A stretch of DNA of 64,000 nucleotides from Clostridiales bacterium (GTDB taxonomy: Bacteria; Bacillota; Clostridia; Oscillospirales; Oscillospiraceae). The notes below the pieces were generated by a model, which did not search any database, had not been told where the DNA came from, and was given only the letters and a program-made list of their open reading frames with translations. The stretch is taken from contig JAHZBA010000006.1 in NCBI GenBank assembly GCA_019423635.1, positions 23,314-87,313 of the forward strand, given 5' to 3'. Position numbers and translations under genes: made by a program. Below are positions 24,586 to 32,341 of this stretch, in pieces. The first letter of the stretch is position 1, and each line of letters begins with the position of its first letter.

Positions 24586-24659
24586 CTGTAGGGCGTGACC
24601 ACTGGGCACGCCGCCGCAGAACGCCGCGTCGCAGCGCGCCGGGTCGTCGCGCCCTACAG
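24586..24659. repeat. GTAGGGCG palindromic repeat
   Basis: CTGTAGGGCG (24586) and CGCCCTACAG (24650-24659) are the ends of a 74-base imperfect palindrome containing GCGCGCCGGG. The reversed sequence matches the GTAGGGCGCGACGACCCGGCGCGC units at 58551 and 61083. The rest of the 350-base gap 24413-24763 holds only the promoter of the HAD gene; nothing else is seen. Confidence 0.7.
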
Positions 24660-24707
24660 GCCATAACCGGCACGAGTTACAGATGGAGGCACACGGGTCC
24701 CTCCCGC

Positions 24708-24736
24708 TTGCAGACCGGAACGGTCCGTGGTACAAT
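24708..24736 (+). promoter_or_regulatory. Promoter of the HAD-like gene
   Basis: TTGCAG (24708-24713), 17-base spacer, TACAAT (24731-24736), 28 bases upstream of the ATG, with GGGAGGG as SD. Confidence 0.65.
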
Positions 24737-24763
24737 CAACCAAAACCGCACCGGGAGGGTTCC

Positions 24764-25456
24764 ATGATTCGTGCCGTTATTTTTGACATCGGGCAGACGC
24801 TGGTAGAGTACCGCAAGCCCCTGAACTGGTCCAGGCTGTACCGCCCGGCCCTGGAGCAGGCCGCCGCAGCCTGCGGGGATTCCCTGTCGGAGGAGGAGCT
24901 CCGCTGTGCCGAGGAGATTCTCTCCGCCTACAACACCCGCCTCCACCCCCGGGAATACGAGGTCTCCTCCACCCGCATCTTCACGGAGATCCTCCAGAAA
25001 ATCCACCGCCCCCTAGCCCACCTCCCCCGGATGAAGGCGGCCTTTTACGGCTATTTCCGGAACGAGGCCGCCGTCTTTCCGGAGACCCCGGAGACCCTGG
25101 CGGCGCTGCGCGCCCGGGGTATCCTGCTGGGCACCTTGTCCGATGTCGCCTACGGGATGGACAACTGCTATGCCCTGGAGGATCTGGCTGCCCTCCGAAA
25201 GGAGATTGACTTTCCCTGGACCTCCCATGACTCCGGCTTCCGCAAGCCCAGTCCAAAAGGACTTCTGTCCCTGCTGGAGCGGATGGGGGTAGCCCCCTCG
25301 GAGGCTTTGATGGTGGGGGATGAGGAGAAGGACATCCTGTGTGCCAGGGGTGCCGGGGTCCTCGCCGTCCTGGTGAACCGGACGGGAACTCCGAAGTCCT
25401 ACGGCCAGGACGCCGAGATCCGCACCCTGTCGGAGCTGCTCCCCCTGATCCGCTGA
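24764..25456 (+). CDS. HAD-family hydrolase
   Basis: A 230-residue protein. Motif I reads FDIGQTL: the second aspartate of the DxDxT consensus is replaced by Gly, a known variant in some HAD groups that lowers phosphatase activity or shifts specificity. Motif II is TLSDVAYG, motif III is FRKPSPKG and motif IV is ALMVGDEEKDILCARGAG. It stands alone on the plus strand between spoIIE and yabR, inserted into the sporulation block. ATG at 24764 follows GGGAGGGTTCC; the frame is open further upstream without support. Substrate unknown. Confidence 0.85.
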   Translation: MIRAVIFDIGQTLVEYRKPLNWSRLYRPALEQAAAACGDSLSEEELRCAEEILSAYNTRLHPREYEVSSTRIFTEILQKIHRPLAHLPRMKAAFYGYFRNEAAVFPETPETLAALRARGILLGTLSDVAYGMDNCYALEDLAALRKEIDFPWTSHDSGFRKPSPKGLLSLLERMGVAPSEALMVGDEEKDILCARGAGVLAVLVNRTGTPKSYGQDAEIRTLSELLPLIR

Positions 25457-25497
25457 AAAGGACCCCCGAAAAGCCCCGGGAGCGGTTCCCCGGGCAG

Positions 25498-25533
25498 AAA
25501 AAGGGCGCCGGGAACGAGAGGTTCCCGGCGCCC
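25498..25533 (-). terminator. Terminator of the divIC-yabR transcription unit
   Basis: On the minus strand: GGGCGCCGGGAAC, loop, GTTCCCGGCGCCC, followed by TTTTTCTG, 17 bases after the yabR stop. The stem also lies just after the convergent HAD gene. Confidence 0.85.
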
Positions 25534-25549
25534 TGCGCACAGTCTGACT

Positions 25550-25999
25550 CTATTTCCTTCTGCGGCCGCCCCGCTTGCCGTCGATGCTGCGGTGCAGGTC
25601 CGCCATCTTCCCCTCCGAGGAGGAGAGAAACTGCTTGAGCTTGTCCTCAAAGGCCTTGTCGCCGGAGGGCGGCAGGGTCGTCTGCTGGGGTGCGCGGGCA
25701 GCGGCAGCCGGCGGACGGCTCTCCCCCGCGGGCCGCGCCGGACGCGGTCCCGGATGGGCTGCCGGTTTTGGCTGCGCCCGCTTGATGGAGAGGTTCCGCT
25801 TCCCGTTCTCCGCCGACAGCACCAGCACCCGCACGGACTGCCCCTCCTGCAAATAGTCCCGCACCTCATTGACAAAGGTGTTGGCAATCTCCGAGATATG
25901 TACCAGTCCGGACCCGCCCCCCTCCAGGGCCACAAAGGCGCCGAACTTGGTGATGGTCGTCACTTTCCCTTCCACAATGCTCCCAACCTGAGGCTCCAT
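25550..25999 (-). CDS. yabR: S1 RNA-binding domain protein, YabR family
   Basis: A 149-residue protein. The S1 domain spans residues 6-75 (VGSIVEGKVTTITKFGAFVALEGGGSGLVHISEIANTFVNEVRDYLQEGQSVRVLVLS), followed by a disordered Arg/Pro/Ala stretch and a short helical tail (FEDKLKQFLSSSEGKMADLHRSIDGKRGG) that matches YabR. Its order after divIC is the same as in B. subtilis. A role in RNA binding on the ribosome or degradosome is presumed. The ATG at 25999 has only a weak SD (GGAGAG 14 bases away). Confidence 0.85.
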   Translation of the reverse strand: MEPQVGSIVEGKVTTITKFGAFVALEGGGSGLVHISEIANTFVNEVRDYLQEGQSVRVLVLSAENGKRNLSIKRAQPKPAAHPGPRPARPAGESRPPAAAARAPQQTTLPPSGDKAFEDKLKQFLSSSEGKMADLHRSIDGKRGGRRRK

Positions 26000-26081
26000 A
26001 CCTTGCTTTATCTCTCCTTCCGATCTCTCTTCCGGCCGCACGGCGGCCCCGGGGCACACACCCGCCCCGCTGAAATCCGGC

Positions 26082-26378
26082 TCAGCCGCCGGGCTCAAAG
26101 ACGTACTCCCCCGGCTTCACCAGCCCCAGCTCATCCCGGGCGATCTCCAGAAGCTTTTCCTCGGTGGGGCCCTCCTCGATGTCTTCCTTCAGCGCGGCGT
26201 TTTCCCGCTCCCGGTCCGCCACCATGGCGGCATACTGGTCCCGTTCGGCCTGGGCCGTCTCCAGCTGCGCCTGAATCCGGTACAGCTGCCATCCCAGGAC
26301 CGCCAGCAGCGCCAGAATCACCACCTTTGTGAAGAACCCGGACCGCGGCCGGGGCTGCCGCTTTTTTCTTTGGGCCAT
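26082..26378 (-). CDS. divIC: Septum formation initiator DivIC (FtsB family)
   Basis: A 98-residue bitopic membrane protein. The basic N-terminus (MAQRKKRQPRPRSGFF) is cytosolic, TM at residues 17-33, followed by a coiled coil (LETAQAERDQYAAMVADRERENAALKEDIEE) and the conserved LLEIARDELGLVKPGEYVF. It is part of the FtsL-DivIB-DivIC divisome complex. The ATG at 26378 follows CAGAGGAGGCGGAC. Its first 248 bases, that is nearly the whole gene, are also read in another frame by yabQ (see that entry). Confidence 0.92.
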   Translation of the reverse strand: MAQRKKRQPRPRSGFFTKVVILALLAVLGWQLYRIQAQLETAQAERDQYAAMVADRERENAALKEDIEEGPTEEKLLEIARDELGLVKPGEYVFEPGG

Positions 26379-26829
26379 GTCCGCCGCCTCCTCTGTAACA
26401 TGTCTGTTGTCTTATTGTATAGCATCTCCGGGCAAAATAAAAGAGATTTTTTCCGCGGCGGGCCATTTTTTTGCAAAAATTTTTTGTCCATCGCGCCGGA
26501 GCGGCCAGCAGACGGACCAGCTCCGCCAGGGTGTCCGCCCAAAAGGTCCACACCGGCCGCAGCATCTGGGAGAAGGTGCAGAAAAAAATCACCGCGCCCC
26601 CCAGGGCCCCCAGCACCATGAAGCCCCGGAGCTCCCCGTCTCCCCGCCGCAGCAGGAACAAAAACGCCGCCGCCCCCACCATCAGGCAGTAGGCGCCGTC
26701 CAGCAGGGCGGTGAACCGGGGCAGACGCAGCCGGAAAGGGCGCAGAAGATCGTACAGCACCGCGGCGGCCACGCCCAGCAAAATGGACTGGCCGAAGGTC
26801 AGCAGCTGCTGGGAGATCTGATTGCCCAT
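26131..26829 (-). CDS. yabQ: Spore cortex biosynthesis protein YabQ, with unusual run-on into divIC
   Basis: Residues 1-125 are typical YabQ: a hydrophobic membrane protein with four helices (QQLLTFGQSILLGVAAAVLYDLLRPFR; LLDGAYCLMVGAAAFLFLL; GFMVLGALGGAVIFFCTFSQMLRPVW). YabQ is needed for the spore cortex. No stop follows this part: the frame passes through divIC's SD and start and runs 82 more codons in the +1 frame of divIC to 26131, giving 232 residues. The tail is Gly/Arg/Pro-rich, as expected from an out-of-frame reading of GC-rich DNA. Either a stop codon was lost by mutation or the protein really has a C-terminal extension. Start ATG at 26829 overlaps the yabP stop (TAATG). Confidence 0.8.
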   Translation of the reverse strand: MGNQISQQLLTFGQSILLGVAAAVLYDLLRPFRLRLPRFTALLDGAYCLMVGAAAFLFLLRRGDGELRGFMVLGALGGAVIFFCTFSQMLRPVWTFWADTLAELVRLLAAPARWTKNFCKKMARRGKNLFYFARRCYTIRQQTCYRGGGGHGPKKKAAAPAAVRVLHKGGDSGAAGGPGMAAVPDSGAAGDGPGRTGPVCRHGGGPGAGKRRAEGRHRGGPHRGKASGDRPG

Positions 26830-27110
26830 TATCCGAACAGCCGCCCGAAGAACCCGCCCCGTCCCGGGCTCTGGTCCTCGTAGGTGATGGAGTCGATGCG
26901 CCCGTCCACGTGGAGCTCCCCGCCGTCCAGGGACAGCTTGCCGATGTGCAGATCCTCCCCGGTAACCACCAGCGTTCCGGCGCTGGTGGACATGATGATC
27001 CCGGTCTCGTCAAAGCGGTCCACGTCCTCCACGCCGGAGACCGTCAGACGCTCCCGCCCCTCCAGCTCCAGACGGTGCTCCATGGCGGGCATGGTGTTGT
27101 AGTCCTTCAT
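26829..27110 (-). CDS. yabP: Sporulation protein YabP
   Basis: A 93-residue beta-rich soluble protein, matching YabP (MEHRLELEGRERLTVSGVEDVDRFDETGIIMSTSAGTLVVTGEDLHIGKLSLDGGELHVDGRIDSI). YabP is required at stage III-IV, with YabQ, for spore-cortex formation. ATG at 27110 follows GGAGGGTGAGCAT. The upstream in-frame ATG at 27131 has no SD. Stop and yabQ start overlap by one base, so translation is coupled. Confidence 0.92.
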   Translation of the reverse strand: MKDYNTMPAMEHRLELEGRERLTVSGVEDVDRFDETGIIMSTSAGTLVVTGEDLHIGKLSLDGGELHVDGRIDSITYEDQSPGRGGFFGRLFG

Positions 27111-27207
27111 ATGCTCACCCTCCCTGTCCACATCCTATGGGATGGGAGGGAAAAATATGCGTCCCCCGTGCGGAGGCTTTTGGGGGCGGCCTTCCGGCCG
27201 CCCCGCT

Positions 27208-27453
27208 TCATTCCGCAATCTCCTTGTACAGCGCCCCGGCCTCCGCCTGACGCACGGTCTCCTGCACCGCCAGCACCTCCACGGTGACGGTCCGGGCCCC
27301 GAACCGCAGGGAGATCCGGTCTCCCTCCTTCACCTCGTAGGAGGCCCGGGCCGGCTTTCCGTTGACCTCCACCAGCCCGTTGTCGCAGGCCTCGTTGGCC
27401 ACGGTCCGCCGCTTGATGAGCCGCGAGACCTTCAAATACTTATCCAGCCGCAT
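27208..27453 (-). CDS. rqcP: S4-domain RNA-binding protein RqcP (YabO/HslR-like)
   Basis: An 81-residue S4 domain protein: MRLDKYLKVSRLIKRRTVANEACDNGLVEVNGKPARASYEVKEGDRISLRFGARTVTVEVL. In B. subtilis RqcP (YabO) works with RqcH in ribosome quality control, pairing with P-site tRNA. ATG at 27453 follows TTGGAGGGGTTT. A hairpin with TTTT lies directly upstream (27463-27493), so the gene may need read-through from hup or has its own promoter in the hairpin-rich gap. Confidence 0.9.
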   Translation of the reverse strand: MRLDKYLKVSRLIKRRTVANEACDNGLVEVNGKPARASYEVKEGDRISLRFGARTVTVEVLAVQETVRQAEAGALYKEIAE

Positions 27454-27462
27454 AAACCCCTC

Positions 27463-27493
27463 CAAAAACTGCCGGTACCAAGGTACCGGCAGT
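27463..27493 (-). terminator. Terminator-like hairpin immediately upstream of rqcP
   Basis: On the minus strand: ACTGCCGGTACC, TT loop, GGTACCGGCAGT, then TTTTT and the rqcP SD. It would stop transcripts entering from hup, or act as attenuator for rqcP. Confidence 0.7.
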
Positions 27494-27712
27494 CCTTTTA
27501 AGTCCTTCTCCCCTCGCCCATGCCGGGAGAGGGGCCAGGGGAAACCGGCGGTTTCCCCGGTTGATTTGCCAGCGGCAAAAATGCCCCGGCCCGTTTGCCC
27601 CAGGGGCAAACACACCGGTGACCCGACGTCACTGGTGTCAGGACCAGCTGCCGGTAGAACCACAAGTCCACCGTCCGCCCCCAAGCTCACGATCGAACAG
27701 GGGGAATTCAAA
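27494..27712. other. Hairpin-rich gap between hup and rqcP
   Basis: No gene. Small stems include CCCCTC/GAGGGG, GGGAAACC/GGTTTCCC, TTTGCCCC/GGGGCAAA and ACCGGTG/CACTGGT. An open minus-strand frame through it lacks family similarity and an SD, so it is not annotated. Function unknown. Confidence 0.5.
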
Positions 27713-27732
27713 GGGGGACGCCAGTGTCCCCT
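27713..27732 (-). terminator. Terminator after hup
   Basis: On the minus strand: GGGGAC, loop, GTCCCC, followed by CTTTG, 3 bases after the hup stop codon. Confidence 0.7.
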
Positions 27733-27734
27733 CT

Positions 27735-28010
27735 TTACCTGGCGACGGTGTCCTTCAGCGCCTTGCCGGCCTTGAAGACGGGCACCTTGGACGCGGGAAT
27801 CTCAATGGACTCCTTGGTCTTGGGGTTGCGGCCGATGCGGGCGGCCCGCGCCTTCACCTCAAAGGAGCCAAAGCCCACCAGCTGCACCTTCTCCCCGGAC
27901 TTCAGCGCCTCGGTGATGGTATCCAGGGTCGCGGACACCACCAGCTCGGCATCCTTCTTGGAGACCTCGGCCGCAGCGGCAACAGCGCTGATCAGTTCTG
28001 CCTTGTTCAT
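27735..28010 (-). CDS. hup: HU family DNA-binding protein
   Basis: A 91-residue histone-like protein: MNKAELISAVAAAAEVSKKDAELVVSATLDTITEALKSGEKVQLVGFGSFEVKARAARIGRNPKTKESIEIPASKVPVFKAGKALKDTV. It has the typical beta-arm GRNP. It bends and compacts DNA. ATG at 28010 follows TAGGAGGATTTCATTT. A good promoter is not seen in the 223-base gap before it. Confidence 0.95.
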   Translation of the reverse strand: MNKAELISAVAAAAEVSKKDAELVVSATLDTITEALKSGEKVQLVGFGSFEVKARAARIGRNPKTKESIEIPASKVPVFKAGKALKDTVAR

Positions 28011-28233
28011 AAATGAAATCCTCCTACATTCCTCTTTTGTGTTTTGCCGGCGTCTCCTGCAAAAGCAGGGCACCGGCCTCTATTTTGGGGCCTGCAGCGG
28101 CTTGCGCTGCCGGTATGGCTGTTTTCCGTAGTCTTGCCGCAATCTGCAAAGAAGATGCACAAAACCGCTTCCAGCAGCACACCGGCCCGCGCATCCCACG
28201 CAGGCCCGCCTCTTAAAAACGCAGCTTGGCGTA

Positions 28234-29037
28234 TTAAGACAACTCCTTGGCCGCCTCCCACAGGGCAACTAGCTCCTCCTCAGCGTACTCCCCCAGGGGC
28301 TTGTCCGCCGCTTCCTCTACCCGGCGGAACCGCCGGTCAAACTTGTCGCAGGCCCGGTGCAGGGCGTCCTCCGGGTCCACCCCGGAGAGCTGCGCCACCT
28401 TGGAGGCGATGAACAGCAGGTCCCCGACCTCCTCCCGGACGCCGTGGGCCGCCGCCGGATCACCGCCGGCCTCCACAGCCTGCCGCAGCTCCCGGAGCTC
28501 CTCCTCCAGCTTGTCCAGGGCCCCCTGGATGCTGTCCCAGTTGAAGCCCGCCTTGGCGGTCTTCTGCTGGATCTTCTCCGCCCGCCACAGCGCGGGCAGG
28601 GTGTGGGGCACCGCCTCGATGGCGTCGGCGGTGGACCGCTGGCCCTTCTCCCTGCGCTTCAGGGCCTCCCAGTTCACCAGCACCTGCTCGGAAGTCTCGG
28701 CCTCCAGCCCGCCGCCAAAGACATGGGGGTGACGGTAGACCAGCTTCTTCGCCACGCCGTCCACCACGTCCCGCGCAGTAAACCGGCCCCTCTCCGCCTC
28801 CATCTGGGCGTGAAGGGCCACCTGCATCAGCACGTCGCCCAGCTCCTCGCACATGTCGTGGGCATCGTCCCGGTCGATGGCGTCCAGAGCCTCGTAGGTC
28901 TCCTCCAGGAAGTTCCGCCGGATGGAGTCATGGGTCTGTTCCGCATCCCAGGGACAGCCTCCCGGCCCCCGAAGCAGGCGGGTGATCTCCAGGAAGTCCT
29001 CCCAGTCATAGCGGGACTTCCATTGAAAATCTACCAT
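28234..29037 (-). CDS. mazG: Nucleoside triphosphate pyrophosphohydrolase MazG
   Basis: A 267-residue protein with two MazG domains. The N-terminal one has GGCPWDAEQTHDSIRRNFLEETYEALDAID and EELGDVLMQVALHAQMEAE (the EExxE and ExxD metal sites); the C-terminal one has AGFNWDSIQGALDKLEEELRELRQAVEAGGDP and EEVGDLLFIASKVAQLSGVDPEDALHRACDKFDRRFRRVEE. It removes aberrant dNTPs/NTPs. Its place between the spoVB-like gene and hup follows the yabN-yabO arrangement of Bacillus, but without the N-terminal methylase domain of YabN. ATG 29037 follows AAAGGGGGGAAAAT. Confidence 0.94.
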   Translation of the reverse strand: MVDFQWKSRYDWEDFLEITRLLRGPGGCPWDAEQTHDSIRRNFLEETYEALDAIDRDDAHDMCEELGDVLMQVALHAQMEAERGRFTARDVVDGVAKKLVYRHPHVFGGGLEAETSEQVLVNWEALKRREKGQRSTADAIEAVPHTLPALWRAEKIQQKTAKAGFNWDSIQGALDKLEEELRELRQAVEAGGDPAAAHGVREEVGDLLFIASKVAQLSGVDPEDALHRACDKFDRRFRRVEEAADKPLGEYAEEELVALWEAAKELS

Positions 29038-29095
29038 ATTTTCCCCCCCTTTGCAAGAAATTTCGCGAAATGTTCCCTGTTTTTTTCCGTTGTTT

Positions 29096-30727
29096 TCATT
29101 TTAAATGCAGAAGTTTAATAATTTTTCCGCCGTGTGGTACAGATCTGACATCTTCCGCCCGCAAAATCCGCAGCGCCACCACCAGCACTCCGTAGACCGC
29201 CACGCCGGCGAGAATGCCCGCCATGACGGCAATGGCGTTGGCGCCATAGGGGGAGTGGCCCCCGGAGAGGGCCCGGTTCACAAATCCATACACCGCCCAG
29301 GCGCTGCCGCCCATCAGCGCGGAGGCCAGGGCAGGCTTTGCAAAGAGCTGGAGATAGCGGGGCTTTTTGGCGGAGTATTTCCAAACGAAAAACAGATTCA
29401 GCCCCACGATGACCAGATAGCAGCACAGCGTGGAGATGGGCGCGCCGTGGATGTTGATCTCAGGGTTCCCCACCAGGACATAATTCATCACAATCTTGGT
29501 CAGGCCCCCGGCGATCACCGTGAAAATAGGCAGCTTCTCCCTGCCGTAGGTCTGCAAAATGGCGTTGGTGAGGATCATCAGGCAGATGAAGATGGTGGCA
29601 AGGCCCAGCACCTGCAGGTGGGGGCCCGCCGCCAGGGCGGCCTCCTGCCGGCTGGGCAGGATCAGGCGCATGATGGGCGTGGACAGCACGGAGAGCCCCA
29701 CGCCCGCCGGAATGGCCAGCACGGCGATGAGCCGGAAGGCGGAGGAGATAATGCGGTCGGCCTGATCGGTATCCCGCTGGGCGATGGCCGCCGCGGCAAA
29801 GGGGATCAGGCTCATGGTGACGGGGTAGACAAAGGAGGCCACCATGTTGGGCATATCCATGGCCATGCGGTACTGGCCGTTGAGGGCCGCCGCGTCCACC
29901 TCGCTGAGGAGCAGGGCGTTCTGGAGCCGCCCCATGACGATCTTGGTGTCAATGAGATTGATGATGCCCAGGGCGGAGTTGCCCAGGGTAATGGGGATGC
30001 CGATGGCCAGCACCTGGCGCAGAATCGCCCCGCTGGAAGAGGGGGCATCCAGCGTCTTCGCGCGGTTGCGGTGGGTCAGCAGGTAGAAGACCAGGAAGCA
30101 CACGGAGAGAACGGTGCCCGCGGTGACGCCGAAGATGGCCCCGGCGGCCACGTCCGCCATGCGCTCCTCCGCCGCGCTGCCCGCCAGGCGCAGGATGTAC
30201 CACGCCAGAGGCAGGCCGATGCCCACCTTGCAAAGGGCCTCCAGCACCTGGCTGACGGCGGTGGGCGTCATATTCCCCTGGCCCTGGGTGTAGCCCCGCA
30301 TACAGGCCAGGAGGCACACGCAGAACACCGCCGGAGCCAGGGCCCGGATGGCCTGGGCGGCCATGGGGTTCTCCTCAAAGGCCGCCAGCTGCTCCGCGCC
30401 GAAAAACATCAGCAGAGAGCCCGTGAGGCCCAGGACAAAGAACAGCCAGATGGCCGTGCGGAAGATCTTCCGCTTCTCATTCTCCCGGCCCTGGGCGTGG
30501 GCCTGGCTTGTGAGCTTGGAGATGGCCAGGGGCAGGCCCGCCGTGGCGAAGATGTTCAGGAAGTTATAGATGAGATAGGCGGTGTCGAAATAGGTCTTGC
30601 CCACCTCGCCCAGGATGTTATTCAGGGGCAGCTTGTAGACCGCGCCGATGAGCTTGACGATCACCACCGCCGAGGCCAGAATGGCCGCGCCGCCCATGAA
30701 GGACTGCTTTTTGGATGGATTGGACAT
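29096..30727 (-). CDS. SpoVB/MurJ-like polysaccharide flippase
   Basis: A 543-residue protein with about 14 transmembrane helices of the MOP/Wzx-SpoVB type. The N-terminus (MSNPSKKQSFMGGAAILASAVVIVKLIGAVYKLPLNNILG) and the segment LSVLSTPIMRLILP are the family's usual signatures. The SpoVB group moves lipid II or other lipid-linked precursors during spore cortex synthesis; the place beside mazG-hup-yabP supports sporulation. ATG at 30727 follows AACGAGGGATCTC; the frame stays open to 30811 without an SD. Confidence 0.85.
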   Translation of the reverse strand: MSNPSKKQSFMGGAAILASAVVIVKLIGAVYKLPLNNILGEVGKTYFDTAYLIYNFLNIFATAGLPLAISKLTSQAHAQGRENEKRKIFRTAIWLFFVLGLTGSLLMFFGAEQLAAFEENPMAAQAIRALAPAVFCVCLLACMRGYTQGQGNMTPTAVSQVLEALCKVGIGLPLAWYILRLAGSAAEERMADVAAGAIFGVTAGTVLSVCFLVFYLLTHRNRAKTLDAPSSSGAILRQVLAIGIPITLGNSALGIINLIDTKIVMGRLQNALLLSEVDAAALNGQYRMAMDMPNMVASFVYPVTMSLIPFAAAAIAQRDTDQADRIISSAFRLIAVLAIPAGVGLSVLSTPIMRLILPSRQEAALAAGPHLQVLGLATIFICLMILTNAILQTYGREKLPIFTVIAGGLTKIVMNYVLVGNPEINIHGAPISTLCCYLVIVGLNLFFVWKYSAKKPRYLQLFAKPALASALMGGSAWAVYGFVNRALSGGHSPYGANAIAVMAGILAGVAVYGVLVVALRILRAEDVRSVPHGGKIIKLLHLK

Positions 30728-30753
30728 GAGATCCCTCGTTCCACTAGAATTAG

Positions 30754-30916
30754 AGAAGCTGTACCAATAGGTGGAGTGCGTGTATGGGCGAGAAATTTTT
30801 TTGGCTGGCAAGGAAGAAACGCGCAGGAATCCTGACGGATTTCAAGCGCTTTTGACGCAGTCCAGCCGGAAAATTTTCTGTCCAGACGCGTGCTGCCGCC
30901 GATTGGTACAGCTTCT
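30754..30916. repeat. Inverted repeat pair flanking a 133-bp spacer
   Basis: AGAAGCTGTACCAAT (30754-30768) and its reverse complement (30902-30916) bound 133 bases. TAG occurs just outside both ends. No coding function; the enclosed sequence has no recognisable motif. It lies upstream of the flippase gene, so it may overlap the promoter. The rest of 30728-31019 shows nothing else. Confidence 0.5.
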
Positions 30917-31019
30917 TAGGGCCTGCCGGAGACAGCCCCCTTCCCGGCGGCCGCCCGGATTCCGGCAGGCGGGCGGACCATGCGTCCGCCCCACACAGGC
31001 TATGCGCGGATCTTCGCCG

Positions 31020-31847
31020 CTAGACCTCCTCCAGACACGCCTTCACCAGCGCCTGGAACTTCGGGCCCGCTGCCGCCGCGGCGGCGAGGACCTCCTCCCC
31101 GCTGAGGGGCCGGTCCAGCACCCCCGCGGCCATGTTGGTGCACAGGGTGAAGCCCAGCACCCTCATGCCGCAGTGGGCGGCGGTGATGGCCTCCGGCACC
31201 GTGGACATGCCCACGGCGTCGGCGCCCAGCAGCCGGGCTGCCCGGACCTCCGCCGGCGTCTCGTACTGGGGGCCGGGGAAGAACATATAGACGCCCTGGC
31301 GCAGTGGAATCCCCAGCCGCGCCGCCGCCCGGCGGGCGGTCTCCTGCAGGGCGGGGGTGTACACATGGCTCATGTCGGGAAACCGGGGGCCGAAGGCCTC
31401 CAGATTGGGCCCGCACAGGGGGCTTGCGCCGAAGAGCTTGATGTGGTCGGTAATCAGCATGATGTCTCCTGCGGAGAAGGCGGTGTTCACCGCCCCGGCG
31501 GCGTTGGTGACGATCACCGTCTCCGCCCCCAGCAGCCGCAGCACCCCCACGGGGTAGCTCACGTCCGCAAAGGACCAGCCCTCATAGGTGTGGAGCCGCC
31601 CCTGCATCACCGCCACGTCCTGTCCCGCCAGGCGGCCGAAGAGGAACTGCCCCCGGTGGTCCGGCGCGGTGGAGCGGCGCATGTGGGGCACCTCCTCATA
31701 GGGCACGGCCACAGGGCTTTCCACCTCGTCCCCCAGGGCCCCCAGGCCGGAGCCCAGGATCAGCAGCACCTTAGGGCGATACTCCCCCAGCCGCCGCTCC
31801 AGGGCGGCGGCGCTCTCCTGAAACTGCTGGAAGGTGTACTGCTCCAT
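31020..31847 (-). CDS. Purine nucleoside phosphorylase
   Basis: A 275-residue enzyme, trimeric PNP/MTAP family, that splits purine nucleosides with phosphate. Motifs: ILGSGLGALGDE (phosphate loop), RLHTYEGWS (His), TNAAGAVNTAFSAGDIMLITDHIKL, the purine-binding PGPQYETPAEVRAARLLGADAVGMSTVPE (the PGPxYET and GMSTVPE signatures). ATG at 31847 overlaps the zinc-ribbon stop (TGATG) with GGGGAG 8 bases before. Confidence 0.93.
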   Translation of the reverse strand: MEQYTFQQFQESAAALERRLGEYRPKVLLILGSGLGALGDEVESPVAVPYEEVPHMRRSTAPDHRGQFLFGRLAGQDVAVMQGRLHTYEGWSFADVSYPVGVLRLLGAETVIVTNAAGAVNTAFSAGDIMLITDHIKLFGASPLCGPNLEAFGPRFPDMSHVYTPALQETARRAAARLGIPLRQGVYMFFPGPQYETPAEVRAARLLGADAVGMSTVPEAITAAHCGMRVLGFTLCTNMAAGVLDRPLSGEEVLAAAAAAGPKFQALVKACLEEV

Positions 31848-32233
31848 CACAGCTTCTCCCCGCACTCGCGGCAAAAAACATCCTCTGTTCGGACCTCCGC
31901 CCCGCAGGCGGCGCAGGTCCTCCGGCCCAGGGCGGCGTTGAGCTCCGCCAGCTGCGCCTTCAGCCCGTCGATCTCCTGGAGCTTGGCCAGGAGCTCCTCG
32001 GACTCCGTGGGCGTGCCGGTGTGGGTGGCGTAGACCATCTCTCCGGCCTCCATGAGCTTTCCGTCCATCTCGCCCTCTACCCGGGCGGCCCGGTAGCGGA
32101 GTCTCACCGCCTCCGCCAGCTTCTCCGCCTGCCCGCAGACGGCCCCCGCCGCCTCCAGGGCCACGGTTCCCGCCAGATACGCGCCGTTTTTCAGTGTCTC
32201 CAGCAAACTGTCAAATTGATCCTGACTGCTCAT
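31847..32233 (-). CDS. Small protein with coiled coil and C-terminal zinc ribbon
   Basis: A 128-residue protein: N-terminal helical region (MSSQDQFDSLLETLKNGAYLAGTVALEAAGAVCGQAEKLAEAVRLRYRAARVEGEMDGKLMEAGEMVY), then a coiled coil and C-terminal CAACGAEVRTEDVFCRECGEKL, a four-cysteine zinc ribbon. The family is not recognised beyond this; similar proteins occur near sporulation or chaperone genes, but no function is established. Start ATG 32233 follows GAAAGGAGCAGTT. Confidence 0.8.
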   Translation of the reverse strand: MSSQDQFDSLLETLKNGAYLAGTVALEAAGAVCGQAEKLAEAVRLRYRAARVEGEMDGKLMEAGEMVYATHTGTPTESEELLAKLQEIDGLKAQLAELNAALGRRTCAACGAEVRTEDVFCRECGEKL

Positions 32234-32341
32234 AACTGCTCCTTTCTGTCGCGCTCCCCATACTCTCCTGCTCTCCCAGACGCCGGCGGTTCGGGACTCT
32301 CTCCGGCGCAGAACACACATTTGTCCCGGCCTCAGCGGCCC

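Noticed and set aside
27208..27711. N-terminally extended rqcP (167 residues)
   Set aside because: The added part crosses a terminator hairpin and has no SD; the S4 family starts at MRLDKYLK.
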